This document shows, one piece after another, positions 34,030 to 43,662 of a stretch of DNA of 64,000 bases. Source of the DNA: Calophaca sinica (taxonomy: Eukaryota > Streptophyta > Magnoliopsida > Fabales > Fabaceae); the NCBI GenBank assembly GCA_037113605.1, contig CM073732.1, forward strand, positions 21,327,831 to 21,391,830, read 5' to 3'. The notes beneath the pieces were generated by a model. The model saw only the letters and a list, made by a program, of their open reading frames with translations, ran no database searches and was not told the DNA's origin. The position numbers and the translations under genes were made by a program. Each line of letters starts with the position of its first letter. Position 1 is the first letter of the stretch.

Positions 34030-34821
34030 TTCCCTCGACTATATTCGGCTGCTGCAAATAAGGATGCAAGGGTCTCTAATCTGGAGGTTTGGGTGGATGA
34101 TAGTTGGCAGTGGGAGGTCGCTTGGTGACGGAGGATTTTCAGTTGGGAAGAAGCTCAAATTCAAGCATTAAATGACATCCTGAATACGATATCTCCAAAG
34201 AAAGATATAGTTGATGAATGGCTTTGGAAAATAGAAGACGGTGGTCTATTTACTGTCAGCTCCGCTTACAAAAATATATTGCAGGTATCTTTCAATGGAG
34301 TACATAACTCTGAGTTGGATTGCATCTTAAAGAAGGTATGGATCTCTTTCGTGCCCTCAAAAAATTTGATGATGGCTTGGAGGTTATTTCTCAATAGGTT
34401 ACCCACTTGCGATCAATTACAACGTAGGGGTATTGACCTTGGCACTCAAGCTGGGATGTGTGTTTTTTGTTCTATGCATAATGAGGATAGAAACCACTTG
34501 TTTTTTTCTTGTTATTTTTCCCATGATATTTGGTGTGCAGTTTTGAATTGGCTAGGGGTTGATGGCGTTTTGACAGGAAACTGTTTGGAGCACTTTACTC
34601 AGTTTGGGAAGTTTCTCAGGGGTAAGAAAAGCGGCAAAGTGAGATATTTGATTTGGCTGGTTGTTATATGGAATATTGGAATCTTCGTAACGCAGTCATT
34701 TTCAGAGAGGAGGTTAAGGATGCTAGCAGTTTATTGGCCCAAATCAAACATAGCTCATGGGGTTGGTACATTTTTAGGGAAGGTCGTAACAAGTCCTTTA
34801 TTTTTTCTGACTGATGTTTGA
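34030..34821 (+). pseudogene. LINE zf-RVT domain
   Basis: Beyond the fold-back element the LINE continues (RVSNLEVWVDDSWQWEV in one frame) into FTVSSAYKNIL and the long open piece 34279-34821, which carries the C-terminal zinc-binding domain of plant LINE reverse transcriptases: KVWISFVPSKNLMMAWRLFL, LNRLPTCDQLQRRG, and the C-x2-C / H-x4-C pattern (CVFCSMHNEDRNHLFFSC). The conserved residues are intact, but upstream stops and frameshifts make the copy dead. Confidence 0.8.
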
Positions 34822-35475
34822 ATCCGATTCAATGTCTTAGCGCTCGCTGAAATTAAGGTGGTGGTCACTGGAAACTGTGCTGGTTAACTTCTTGTATGTT
34901 GCCACAAGAATTGTGCCTTGGGGGTGGAAGGGGCACTGCCTTGTGTCCTTTATGCAGGATTTGGAGTGGGCGCTGGGCTGTTTGGGGCTGTGTTGGATTA
35001 TTGGTGCTACAACTTGTTTCGATTTTTGGCTTGGGGTAGCTGGAAGTACAATGGGTGTGGTTATGCAGGGAGTATTTTCATTGGACCCTTGTGTTTGTGT
35101 AGAACAACAATGCGTGTAACAATGTGTACCAATGTTTGGCGGATGTTAATGTCATTGTGTGGGGTTGGTTGTTGTACTCTTTTTCCTCTCCTGATCTTTT
35201 TCCCACTGGGTTTTGGCCTTGAGAGGTTTTAATGAGACACTTTCTTCCTTGAACATCTGTAAATATGGGTTCGGAGTACCCCTTGTACTCCATTTTTAAT
35301 AGATCTTTTTGCTTATAAAAAAACATTATACATTTACACACTACATACTTTGTTTTATACACAGCCTCACAGGCCCACAAACACAATAATACAAGGCCCA
35401 ATAACTTGGCCCATATCACAAACTAATACTAATAGTAATCTGAATTAATTCCAACACACCCCCTTAATTCAGATT

Positions 35476-35904
35476 TCACAAACATCTTAATTTTGGAACA
35501 ACAAAAATTATTCCAGGATCCCATTGTTTGTTTTGTAACCCAACATTGACCCATTCACTCCTTTGCAAGTATTGGGCTTGATCCACTACTCCACCACTTT
35601 GGCCCAATGTGATAAGCTTCTCAGCTGGATTCATTAATTTCATTCCAGCCTGGCACAATGCACTATGTTTCACTGCTGGGTCACCAGATTTCACTCCAAC
35701 ATCACTTGAGCCCGAATACTCATTCAATTGGGCTTGGCCCACTAGGTCAAACTCTTGACCAGCTCCTTGACCCAGCTTGGTCTCCATCGTTGCAACCCTA
35801 ATCATCTGCTTGTTCTCACATTTGACATAAACAGGAAATTGTTTCCTTCTGCCGCGAGGAAATTCGAATACCTCCGATTCTCTGCCTCTCCACTGCAAAG
35901 TCAC
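35476..35904 (-). CDS. Open frame near 3' end of copia element
   Basis: 142 codons ending about 20 bases before the 3' LTR. The sequence (for example FPRGRRKQFPVYVKCENKQM near residues 15-34) is not recognised. It could be a remnant of a gag/pol linker or of captured host sequence. Being open next to the purine tract, it may be an artefact. Confidence 0.3.
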   Translation of the reverse strand: MTLQWRGRESEVFEFPRGRRKQFPVYVKCENKQMIRVATMETKLGQGAGQEFDLVGQAQLNEYSGSSDVGVKSGDPAVKHSALCQAGMKLMNPAEKLITLGQSGGVVDQAQYLQRSEWVNVGLQNKQWDPGIIFVVPKLRCL

Positions 35905-36196
35905 GGCGCTCCTTCAACCGTCGCTGCAGGCCCACTCCCTCGTCTCAGTCACCGCGTCAAGATCCACCACGGTCTGCATCTTCGCGAACCCAATTTGGGT
36001 CTTCATCTTCGTTGTCTTCTCACACATCAGCTTGTTCCTTGTGAGACTCGAATTCTTCTCAGCCTTAGCCTTCTCTTTTCTTGCGAGAGACTCATTCCAC
36101 CAATTCCTAATTTCACAAAATTCTCAGTCCCTTCTCTTCCCTGTTCGTGAATCCTCGTTCCACGAAACCCTAATTTCTTGCATCTTCTCCACCGGG

Positions 36197-36700
36197 TTAT
36201 TGGAAGTTTCCACACAAGAACGCTTCAATGGTGGCTTTGATGGTGCTTGCTGCTAGGCCGCCTGCGCACAATCCACTGTTAAGGCTGGATCTGAATCTTT
36301 CTGCTTCTTCTTCCTCGGGATGTTGTCTGATCCCTTTTCTTATTTCATGGTGGCAGTACACTGGAACCACCGTCGTGTTGCTCACAGAACGGAACCATCC
36401 GCATGTCTTCTCAGAACCACCATTAGCTGTTTGCTTCGCTGTCAAGATCGCACCTTTATTTTTGACTAAAACCCTAGCTTCGGCACAAATCACATTCTCT
36501 TCCATGGGAGATTCACTCACCTCCACCTCTGCCAAAGCATTTTGAACATCAGTACCAGAGACAGACTCACTGGGTACCTTCTCTGAACCGGTTTCTTGAG
36601 TGATTTCTGATCTTGAATCTGGGTTTGTCTTTGATCTTGATTCTGGGTTCATCTCCTCTGTCTCTGTTTTGATTACCTCTCCTATTGATGCAGTGAACAC
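36197..36700 (-). CDS. Open frame inside non-autonomous copia element
   Basis: 167 codons, overlapping the end of the gag frame by about 19 bases. It is rich in Glu, Ser and Thr in its first half (residues 1-75) and shows no domain that I recognise. It may be the shifted continuation of gag or captured sequence. No integrase or RT motif is present. Confidence 0.4.
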   Translation of the reverse strand: MFTASIGEVIKTETEEMNPESRSKTNPDSRSEITQETGSEKVPSESVSGTDVQNALAEVEVSESPMEENVICAEARVLVKNKGAILTAKQTANGGSEKTCGWFRSVSNTTVVPVYCHHEIRKGIRQHPEEEEAERFRSSLNSGLCAGGLAASTIKATIEAFLCGNFQ

Positions 36701-37074
36701 ACCCTCATTTCTGGGAAGAACTTCTTCCCCTGCATCATTCTTTTTCTCCTATGTGTCTCTATTGTTGCTCTCCCATTCGTAGTTTCTTTTTCAGCTCCAC
36801 CGTGAGCATGTCTCAGAATTTTCCACGCTTCTTTTGCACTTTTGGCAGAAGAAATCCTCACAATCACCTCATCTACACACTGATGAAGCAGGAAAAGTGC
36901 CTTGTAGTCTCTTTTCTTGGATTTCTTGTAGGAGGCACTATCCTCCTCTTCTTGGATGCCTCTTTGCACCATTTCCAACACTCCCTGAAAACCACAGATT
37001 GCATGCATCCTCACCACCCACTTCTCCCAATTCTTGCTATCAAGGATCGGTAACGACACTGTTTTGGAAGCCAT
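36682..37074 (-). CDS. Copia gag-like protein, N-terminal part
   Basis: 130 codons from ATG at 37074, close behind the primer site as expected for gag. The opening (SLPILDSKNWEKWVVRMHAI, residues about 7-26) matches the plant copia Gag/UBN2-type N-terminus with its conserved 'NWxxW' motif, and HQCVDEVIVRISSAKSAKEA (residues about 64-83) followed by AWKILRHA matches the second conserved block. The usual zinc knuckle is absent. The frame stops at 36682; a second frame (36700-36197) continues with a Glu/Ser-rich sequence not seen in standard gag. Confidence 0.7.
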   Translation of the reverse strand: MASKTVSLPILDSKNWEKWVVRMHAICGFQGVLEMVQRGIQEEEDSASYKKSKKRDYKALFLLHQCVDEVIVRISSAKSAKEAWKILRHAHGGAEKETTNGRATIETHRRKRMMQGKKFFPEMRVCSLHQ

Positions 37075-37117
37075 TGTTGATACTCACAGGTCCCTAATTA
37101 ATGGCTCTTGATACCGC

Positions 37118-37364
37118 TGTTAGTGCAAGAATGCACACACTCACAAAGAATAGAAAGCATAGGAATTGAACTCACACAGAGAGAACAGAAAACGTAAACT
37201 AATTTTATTTCACACACTGAATGACTATCACATTATACATTTACACACTACACACTTTGTTTTATACACAGCCTCACAGGCCCACAAACACAATAATACA
37301 AGGCCCAATACACTTGGCCCATATCACAAACTAACACTAATAGTAATCTGAATTAATTCCAACA
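37118..37364 (-). repeat. 5' LTR of non-autonomous copia element
   Basis: 247 bp. It is the uninterrupted copy that allows the split 3' LTR at 32456-32571 and 35323-35456 to be recognised. The two copies are nearly identical. Confidence 0.85.
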
Positions 37365-37369
37365 ATTTG

Positions 37370-37529
37370 CCTACAAAATAAATAAGCTAAAGCACAAGAA
37401 GCGCTCATAAAGAGCACCAAAAGCAAAACTGGGAATACAAACCAGAAACGTACCCAGAGCAAAAGCTAGCGAAACCAACACCTACAAAATAATATCATCC
37501 ATGCCTTTTATGTGTTTTTCTAATGAAAG
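37370..37529. other. Short intergenic gap
   Basis: AT-rich flank between two retroelements, with A-rich sequence at 37377-37495 resembling a reverse-oriented LINE tail. No gene. Confidence 0.4.
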
Positions 37530-38168
37530 TGTTGGGTGGGTTCTCTCCTAAGTGGGACTCACGAGATATGGTATTGTTTTGTTTATTTGTGATATATGTG
37601 AAAGATATAGTGCAGATATGTTTTCCAATAAAAAAGAGGAAACAAGGAAATAAGGAACATTTACGAAGAGGAAATAAGGGAAAACATATCTCAGTAAAAT
37701 AAGTAAGTGACATATCTCAAGAGAATCAGATCAAATATATTGCTTGTATTTGTTGCTTTATTCTATAAAGGGTATGGCATTGGAGAGAAAAATGTGGTGC
37801 AAAATGTAGAGAGCACTCGAGAAAGGGATAGTCGTGCAACACAAGCACGTGAGAAAAAAAAATAGGGTAGGTTTCCAAGTTTCAAACCAGAAAACTTGTA
37901 CTGCGGGGGGTGAGTGTTATCATTCTTTGTAACTCTTGAATAAGGATTTGGTTTGTAAGATGATATACAATTTAGGGTAGGTTTTTCAAGTTTGTGGCAG
38001 AACACTTGTCATATTGTGGGGTGGGTTACAATACTATCTTGTAATCTCTATATTTATGATAGTGAAAATATTGTTGAGGTGTTCCGTGGACGTAGACAAG
38101 AGGTGCTAAACCACGTAAATCCTTGTGTCTTTTTTATATTTCTTTGTATGTGTAGAGATTCCTCAACA
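37530..38168 (+). mobile_element. Ty1/copia 5' LTR with primer site, rest lost
   Basis: 639 bp from TGTTGGGTGGG to CCTCAACA, followed immediately by TGGTATCAAAG (38170-38180), a tRNA-Met type primer site. A TATAAAGGG promoter lies near 37764. The leader continues to about 38250 without any gag, so this is a truncated element of a different copia family from the others here. Confidence 0.65.
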
Positions 38169-38250
38169 CTGGTATCAAAGATCCTTGGGCGTAAGTGGGT
38201 AAATCAGAGATTTTTCCCAACAGAAAGAAGGGTTGTGGTTTAGCAGTGAC

Positions 38251-38885
38251 AGAAAATTAAAAAGATATGTTTCATTAATTTTTTTTTAATTTAGTTTTAT
38301 GTTTTATTTGCCTGCAATAAGTTTAAAAGCATGGACGATATTAAATATTTGAAAAAAGTTTTATAATATATTAAATAAAAATGAATTATTTGTCAATGAA
38401 TATCTTAAGGATAAAGGTTAAGAAACAAAAATATTATTTTTAATTCATTTCATTAAAATAAACTATAGATTTAGTATCTTCACATTAATTTCCAAAGAAA
38501 TTGTCACCAAATTAGTTCCTTAAAAATATGAGTTGAGATTCTCTCCATTTCTCAAAAGAAATGGAGGGTCCATTACTATAGTTTTAGATGTATAAATATA
38601 CATAAATGCCAATATATGTCATCTATTTTAGGAATGTGTATATTTATTCACCCAAAACTATAGTAATAGAGTTCTCCATTTCTTTTAAGAAATTGAGAGG
38701 ATCTCTACTCATTCATTCAGAGAGAAGATTAAAGTGATATCACTAAATGACTAGTTTGATGACAATTTGGTACTTCTAAGAGATATTAATTTGGTAAAAA
38801 AATTATTTAGATGACTAATATATGATGGTATAATTAAATTCTTGTGGGGTTATTTTAATGAAAAAAATATTTAAAGATTGAAATA
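38251..38885. other. AT-rich DNA with inverted-repeat MITE
   Basis: Positions about 38530-38708 form an inverted repeat (GAGATTCTCTCCATTTCTC at the left and its complement with small changes at the right, plus ACTATAGTTTTA in the arms). It is MITE-like and non-coding. The rest is AT-rich. Confidence 0.5.
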
Positions 38886-38893
38886 ATGACACC

Positions 38894-39829
38894 CAAGGTA
38901 ACAAAAACCGGACCGGCCGATCGGACTGATTGGACTGGGAACCAGGCCTGTGTCCGGTCCGGGTGACCCCCAAAAACCGCTTGGCAGAGAACTGGCCTCA
39001 AGAACCAGGAACCGGGTAAAAAACCAGGAAAAACTAGGTTTAAGCGGGGACCGGCTGGTTCAAAACTGAAAGCCAATTTTAAAAAAAAAAAAAAATAGCA
39101 AAACGAGGAAGAAGATGTAACGAGAAAGAAGAAGCACATGGAGAATGTAACGCGCTGGATGAAGTCGAACGTGCAGGAAGAAGAAGTAGCATGGAGAAGA
39201 TGAGTATGCAGGAAGAAGAAGTAGCACAGGGAGAAGACGAACGCAGGAAGACAAACGCGCAGGGGAAGAGAGAAATGCAGAGAAAAGGAGATGGAAGAAG
39301 GGACTTAGCGGATAGGAGGCCGAAAATGAAGGAGAAAGAGGAGGTAAAAATTTGGGGGAAGGGAAATGGCTTGCTGCAGCGCTGAGAGATTCAGGGGAAG
39401 AGGGAATTTAGGGTTAAATCAGGGTTGGGCTTCATCCTGTGTGTGAGGGCTGCTGGGCTTGGGAGGCGCAATCCTTAAAAAAGGGGGGTGCACGAGTAAA
39501 GAGCTGATGGGGGAGCTGAGCTGCTATTGGCACCCCCAGTATTGTTAATTACAACCCTTCTTCCTTTCTTTTCCTTTCTTTTTCTTTTCACTTCCTTTTT
39601 TCTTTTTTCATTTATGTATGTATATATAAATTGAAATGTTATATATATATAATATTTTATTAGTTTATTTTGTGTATAAATTGAAATATTATGTGTGTAT
39701 ATATATATTTCTAAAAAATTAATATTTTATTCGACCCCGGTTCAACCCCGATCCGACCCCAGTCCAACCCAAAAACCCTGAGTCCTAGCCCTCTCCGGTT
39801 TAATGCCCGATCCGGTTTTAATTACCTTG
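38894..39829. mobile_element. hAT-like non-autonomous transposon
   Basis: 936 bp with 23-bp terminal inverted repeats of the form CAAGGTAAxxAAAACCGGAxCGG, flanked by a perfect 8-bp duplication ATGACACC (38886-38893, 39830-39837), which is diagnostic of the hAT superfamily. Subterminal CCGG-rich words occur at both ends. The interior (39100-39400) is purine-rich and shows a short open frame (39191-39385) of charged residues that is not hAT transposase, so the element needs transposase from elsewhere. Confidence 0.75.
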
Positions 39830-40872
39830 ATGACACCTGATCTTTTGAGGATTGAACCGATGATTAATCAATTTGATATACTGGGTTCAATATGAATGCA
39901 ATTAACCATATGTTTACTGTACGTATGTAATACAATTGTGCACATTGAGTCAACTTTGTATCTAATTTAGACCCTCTTTTTGTTTCATTTGCTTGCTTGG
40001 ACTATCTTTATTTTTCTTTTCTTTTTTTGCTGGGCTATCTTCCTTTTCAGCTTTTGAACATTTGTTTTACATTCGTTATAGGTAAAATGATCTTAACTAT
40101 ATAAATCCTGTATAGTCTCCTTATTAACTTTCCCGCCCAATCTCCATGTTACTGTACCACTACACGTTTCCGCCAGCAAATGTTTACTTGCTATTTTGTA
40201 CCTACTATGTATACTCTTTATGCATCATTTATTGCACCTATCCCCTTTTCCTACTATTTAAACAACGGAGAGTCCATCAAATTGCAAGCCAACCTTGGAT
40301 TCTACCAACGCAAGTGGGCCAACAGACATAGAAAGCTTATTGGCAGGAAATAGTATGTTTTCAACTTCCCATTTATCCATTTTTTGCTGACAGACCAAAA
40401 AAGCGATTCAGTCCTTTAGAACCATGTCATGAGTTATGATGTCATCTTACTCTTCCTATTTCTTGCATTCCTGACTTTAAATAAATCTAACGGTTTTCTG
40501 ATCTGTTAACCATTCCAGGTAGGAGTTTTGACTCAGCTCTGACTCAAGGATGGAGAATGTTTGTTTCCATGGCTAACCGGTTATAGTTGTATTTCCTATT
40601 TATGGGATGTTTTATGTTATGTGCTGACAATTGGTTTTAACAGGTTCCAAATGTAACCCAGTTTGACACCGAGCCATTCCTGTAGGGTGTTCGAATGAGG
40701 CTGAACTCTTATCATACTGAGTTTGTCCACGTAGCTGAGCCGGTAACTATGAAGTCTGGCACGTACCTTATGCGTGATATTTTAAACATACTGCCTCATT
40801 CGACATAGTTTCTGACCATTAAACATACTTGAAAATGACATAGTTTCTCACCATTAAGTACACCTTTTGCAG

Positions 40873-41639
40873 TCAAAAATCATGTTGCCTATGCTTTTCT
40901 CTCTTGATGCGTACCACCATATAGCCAGTTCTGTGATGTTGGTCGACCCAGTGGGTAACCAGTTCGAGGTGGTGGTGAAAAAGAAGCAACCACGAGTGTA
41001 CCTCACTCAAGGAACTGAGAGAATTGGACAACACTACAAACTGTTTCAGGGAGGTTGGTTGACTTTCATTTACATAAATGAAAGAACTCTGGTCATGGAA
41101 GTCAGAGATAGGCTTGGTGAACATGTTGTCTATCCTACCCCTCCGCGTGCATTTTATATTGGCAACAGTAGTAATCCCATTAAGGTTGATGATGATAAGC
41201 TCAAACCTACTATACATTCAATGTTGAATCAAGTTGATGAACGTTTCCATCATTCTCTGATCAAAACATTGTCAGAGACAGAGGTTAGCACTGATGTTCT
41301 GGTAAGTGACAATCTTTATCTAATGTGAAATGATGATATAGTGTACATGCTGATATATAGCGTGCAGTTAATAATTTGTTTCACATTTCGTGGTCAGAAC
41401 ATTGATGGTGGGTTTCTTCAATGGTCTGTTCATCCAAATACCATTGAGTTGCAAATAGTGGATGATGTTGGCAAGGTTTGGCCATGCAAGTTAATGAGGG
41501 AAGGAGTCTCTGCAGGCAAGTGGAAGTTGACATCCGGATGGTTTAACTTTTGCAGTCATCGTGGGTCAAGGCAGGAACAACTATTCGGTTGGGTGTGCCA
41601 AATCAGTTTGTCAACCAGATTTTCTTTAAACTCTTCTAA
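40873..41639 (+). pseudogene. B3 DNA-binding-domain-like gene in Helitron
   Basis: Two exons can be defined: 40873-41301 (TTTTGCAG acceptor, GTAAGT donor) and 41398-about 41550. The first contains FEVVVKKKQPRVYLTQGTER then YKLFQGGWLTFIYINE and LVMEVRDRLG, resembling the seven-stranded B3 fold of plant REM-type transcription factors (basic start, 'VYLTxG', 'GGWLTFxY'). The second starts a similar block (TIELQIVDDVGKVWPCKLMR ... KWKLTSGWFNF). Its end, VKAGTTIRLGVPNQFVNQIF, lies in a shifted frame to a stop at 41639. Upstream exons between 40560 and 40860 are likely but not resolved. Captured host gene or standard cargo cannot be told. Confidence 0.5.
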
Positions 41640-43580
41640 AGTAGTTTGTTGCATGTTTCGGTTTGTCTCCTATGTTTTGAAACTTTGGCAGATGGTGAAA
41701 TCTGTTGATGTTTGTATGTCACACTGATGACACAAAGAAAATGTAGTCCTTTACTTTGTGGAATATCAATGAAAAGTAAACCATTATATTATTTCGACAT
41801 GGCAACTCAAATGAGAACACCAAAATTTTAAAACCAGATTAATCTGGCAAGAAAGGACAACCAGATTAACACTCTTATAGTCTTTGAGCAACAATGATGA
41901 TCATTCCAAACGAAGACCGAATACAACTATCCTGCTATGTAGTTTTCATGTTGATAAGTCAACTCCATTTCAAAAAAAAAGAATTGGTTCACTAGAGCAT
42001 TTAACATACACTCTAGATTGACAAACTTGCGAACAAAAGATACTATTCCCAATTCAAAAATCTAAGTTTTGTTCTCCACTCTAGATTGACAAACTTGCGA
42101 ACAAAAGCCATTCCGTGAACAGGATCTGTTCTTAAACCCTTCAAATACCATGCTGGGAAGTATACTCGACCATGCAAAGGCTGAAGCCTTAAAATAGCAA
42201 AAACCACAAAGAAGATAAATGGGCCCAAAATGTTCATTTGCAGCATCGCACGCGTGGGTAATGAGGGTTAGATTGATACACAACCAATTAAATTTGAACA
42301 ACACACTTGGTGAAAATACCAGAAGATCACATTACCCACGCGTTGCCAATTAAGTTTTAATCTTATCTCATATACTTTTAATAAATATAAGCATAATATC
42401 TCTGATCATAATATGAAAGAACTATGATTTATTACTAATTTATCATCTCTGTTTGAATTCTCTTCATCGTTTTTTTATCAAATTGTTGTGTCAAATGAGA
42501 ATAACTGACAAGAAACCATTGCTTTCATCCAGGCCAAATATCCCATATCAACAGACAGCTAGATATGTTGGAAGATAGCAGATCCACAATATAGGGTTGA
42601 GTTAATCAAAAGGATTCAATAAAAGAATGTGAAATGACAATAGAGGATGCTTTCATTAATGCCAAATCTCCAAATACAATGTACCCATATCCCATATCAA
42701 AGTCACATATATTGTGTGAAATGATAAGAAATGACAAGAGAGGAAGCTTTCATTACTGCCAAATCTCCCATATCATAAGAAAGCTAGATATCTTGAAGAT
42801 ATCAGATTCCCAACATAGTGTTTAGTTAATTAAAAAGATCCAAAAAGATCCCCATAATAAAGTCACCTGTATGGGAAGAGATACGGATCTAGCTTACATT
42901 AATGCAAAATCGATGAGCAGAAAATCTATCCATATCACATAATAAATTCAGCTAGATATGTTTGATAAGAAGAATACAATCATATAACTTGACAAGCGTA
43001 ATAGTCGAGTTTAATTATTATGACAATATCTATCAATATCCTTCATATATATACCTTCATAAAGTATCGTATATTGCCATAATAAAAGCACGTATCTATG
43101 TTTAACACATATTAAATAACACATATTAAGTTGGTGCTTTAAAGACATGCTTCTATGTTTAACGCATATTGTGTTCAGAAGTTACTTGCAGCTAAGATTT
43201 TGGATACTTCCTCAATTAAAGAAACACAACTTGCTTCTACCAAATCTATATGTCATGTCTACTCACCATTAATTGAACACCCATATAACACAAAGGTGAA
43301 GGACGAATGTGAATGATGATGGCGAGAATTAGTTGGCGAGAATTAGATGTCATGCCTTCTGATACACTCATTGTATCTCCATGGTTTTAGTAGCACTTAT
43401 AGGGACCTATATATGGCTTTTAATACCATGTACTTTGCAGCCAACTATACTATAACTCGATTACTACATGTAATAGTCGAGATACAACTACCTGACTAAC
43501 CCAAATATCACTAGCAGAGGTATCACTTTAATTTTTCCATGTCCATAATTCCCTATGTACACCACCTAACACTATAGTCT
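41640..43580. other. Helitron non-coding stretch with diverged repeats
   Basis: No gene seen. A 31-bp duplication (CTAGATTGACAAACTTGCG core) occurs at 42010-42042 and 42080-42108. Three diverged copies of a ~100-bp sequence (GCTTTCATTA... GCCAAATCTCC core) follow at about 42630-42960. The likely promoter of the RPA gene is just upstream of 43663. Confidence 0.5.
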
Positions 43581-43662
43581 CCTTATTGTGTTAAATGAAT
43601 ATTACCTGCTAATAATATTTGGGCCTCTTACTTGCATGTACTGTTGCATGGAGTCTATAGTG

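Larger units (their letters stand above)
32572..35322 (+). mobile_element. 5'-truncated LINE (L1 type)
   Basis: A non-LTR retrotransposon inserted in the copia 3' LTR. It starts inside the reverse transcriptase, runs through the C-terminal zinc-binding domain, and ends in a 3' untranslated region with a short A-rich tail (about 35314-35322). The LTR resumes with ATTATACATTT. Only a three-base overlap (ACA) of target sequence is evident. An unrelated fold-back element (33522-34027) interrupts it. No endonuclease or ORF1 remains. Confidence 0.8.
32456..37364 (-). mobile_element. Non-autonomous Ty1/copia element, with nested insertions
   Basis: Two ~247-bp LTRs (37118-37364, and 32456-35456 interrupted by a LINE) are flanked by the target duplication ATTTG (32451-32455, 37365-37369). 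On the minus strand the LTR starts TGTTGGAATTAATT and ends CTAACA. A primer site like the tRNA-Met type (GGTATCAAGAGC) follows the 5' LTR near 37115-37103, and a purine tract (AATTAAGGGGGTG) precedes the 3' LTR near 35470-35457. The internal part is only about 1.66 kb: a gag start and two further open pieces, no integrase or reverse transcriptase. It would depend on a full-length partner. Confidence 0.85.

Noticed and set aside
35755..36545. Plus-strand frames opposite the copia gag
   Set aside because: No domain; they are complements of the minus-strand element coding region.
38855..39254. Minus-strand frames rich in Phe, Leu and Ser
   Set aside because: They are the complement of the purine-rich interior of the hAT-like element and show no homology.
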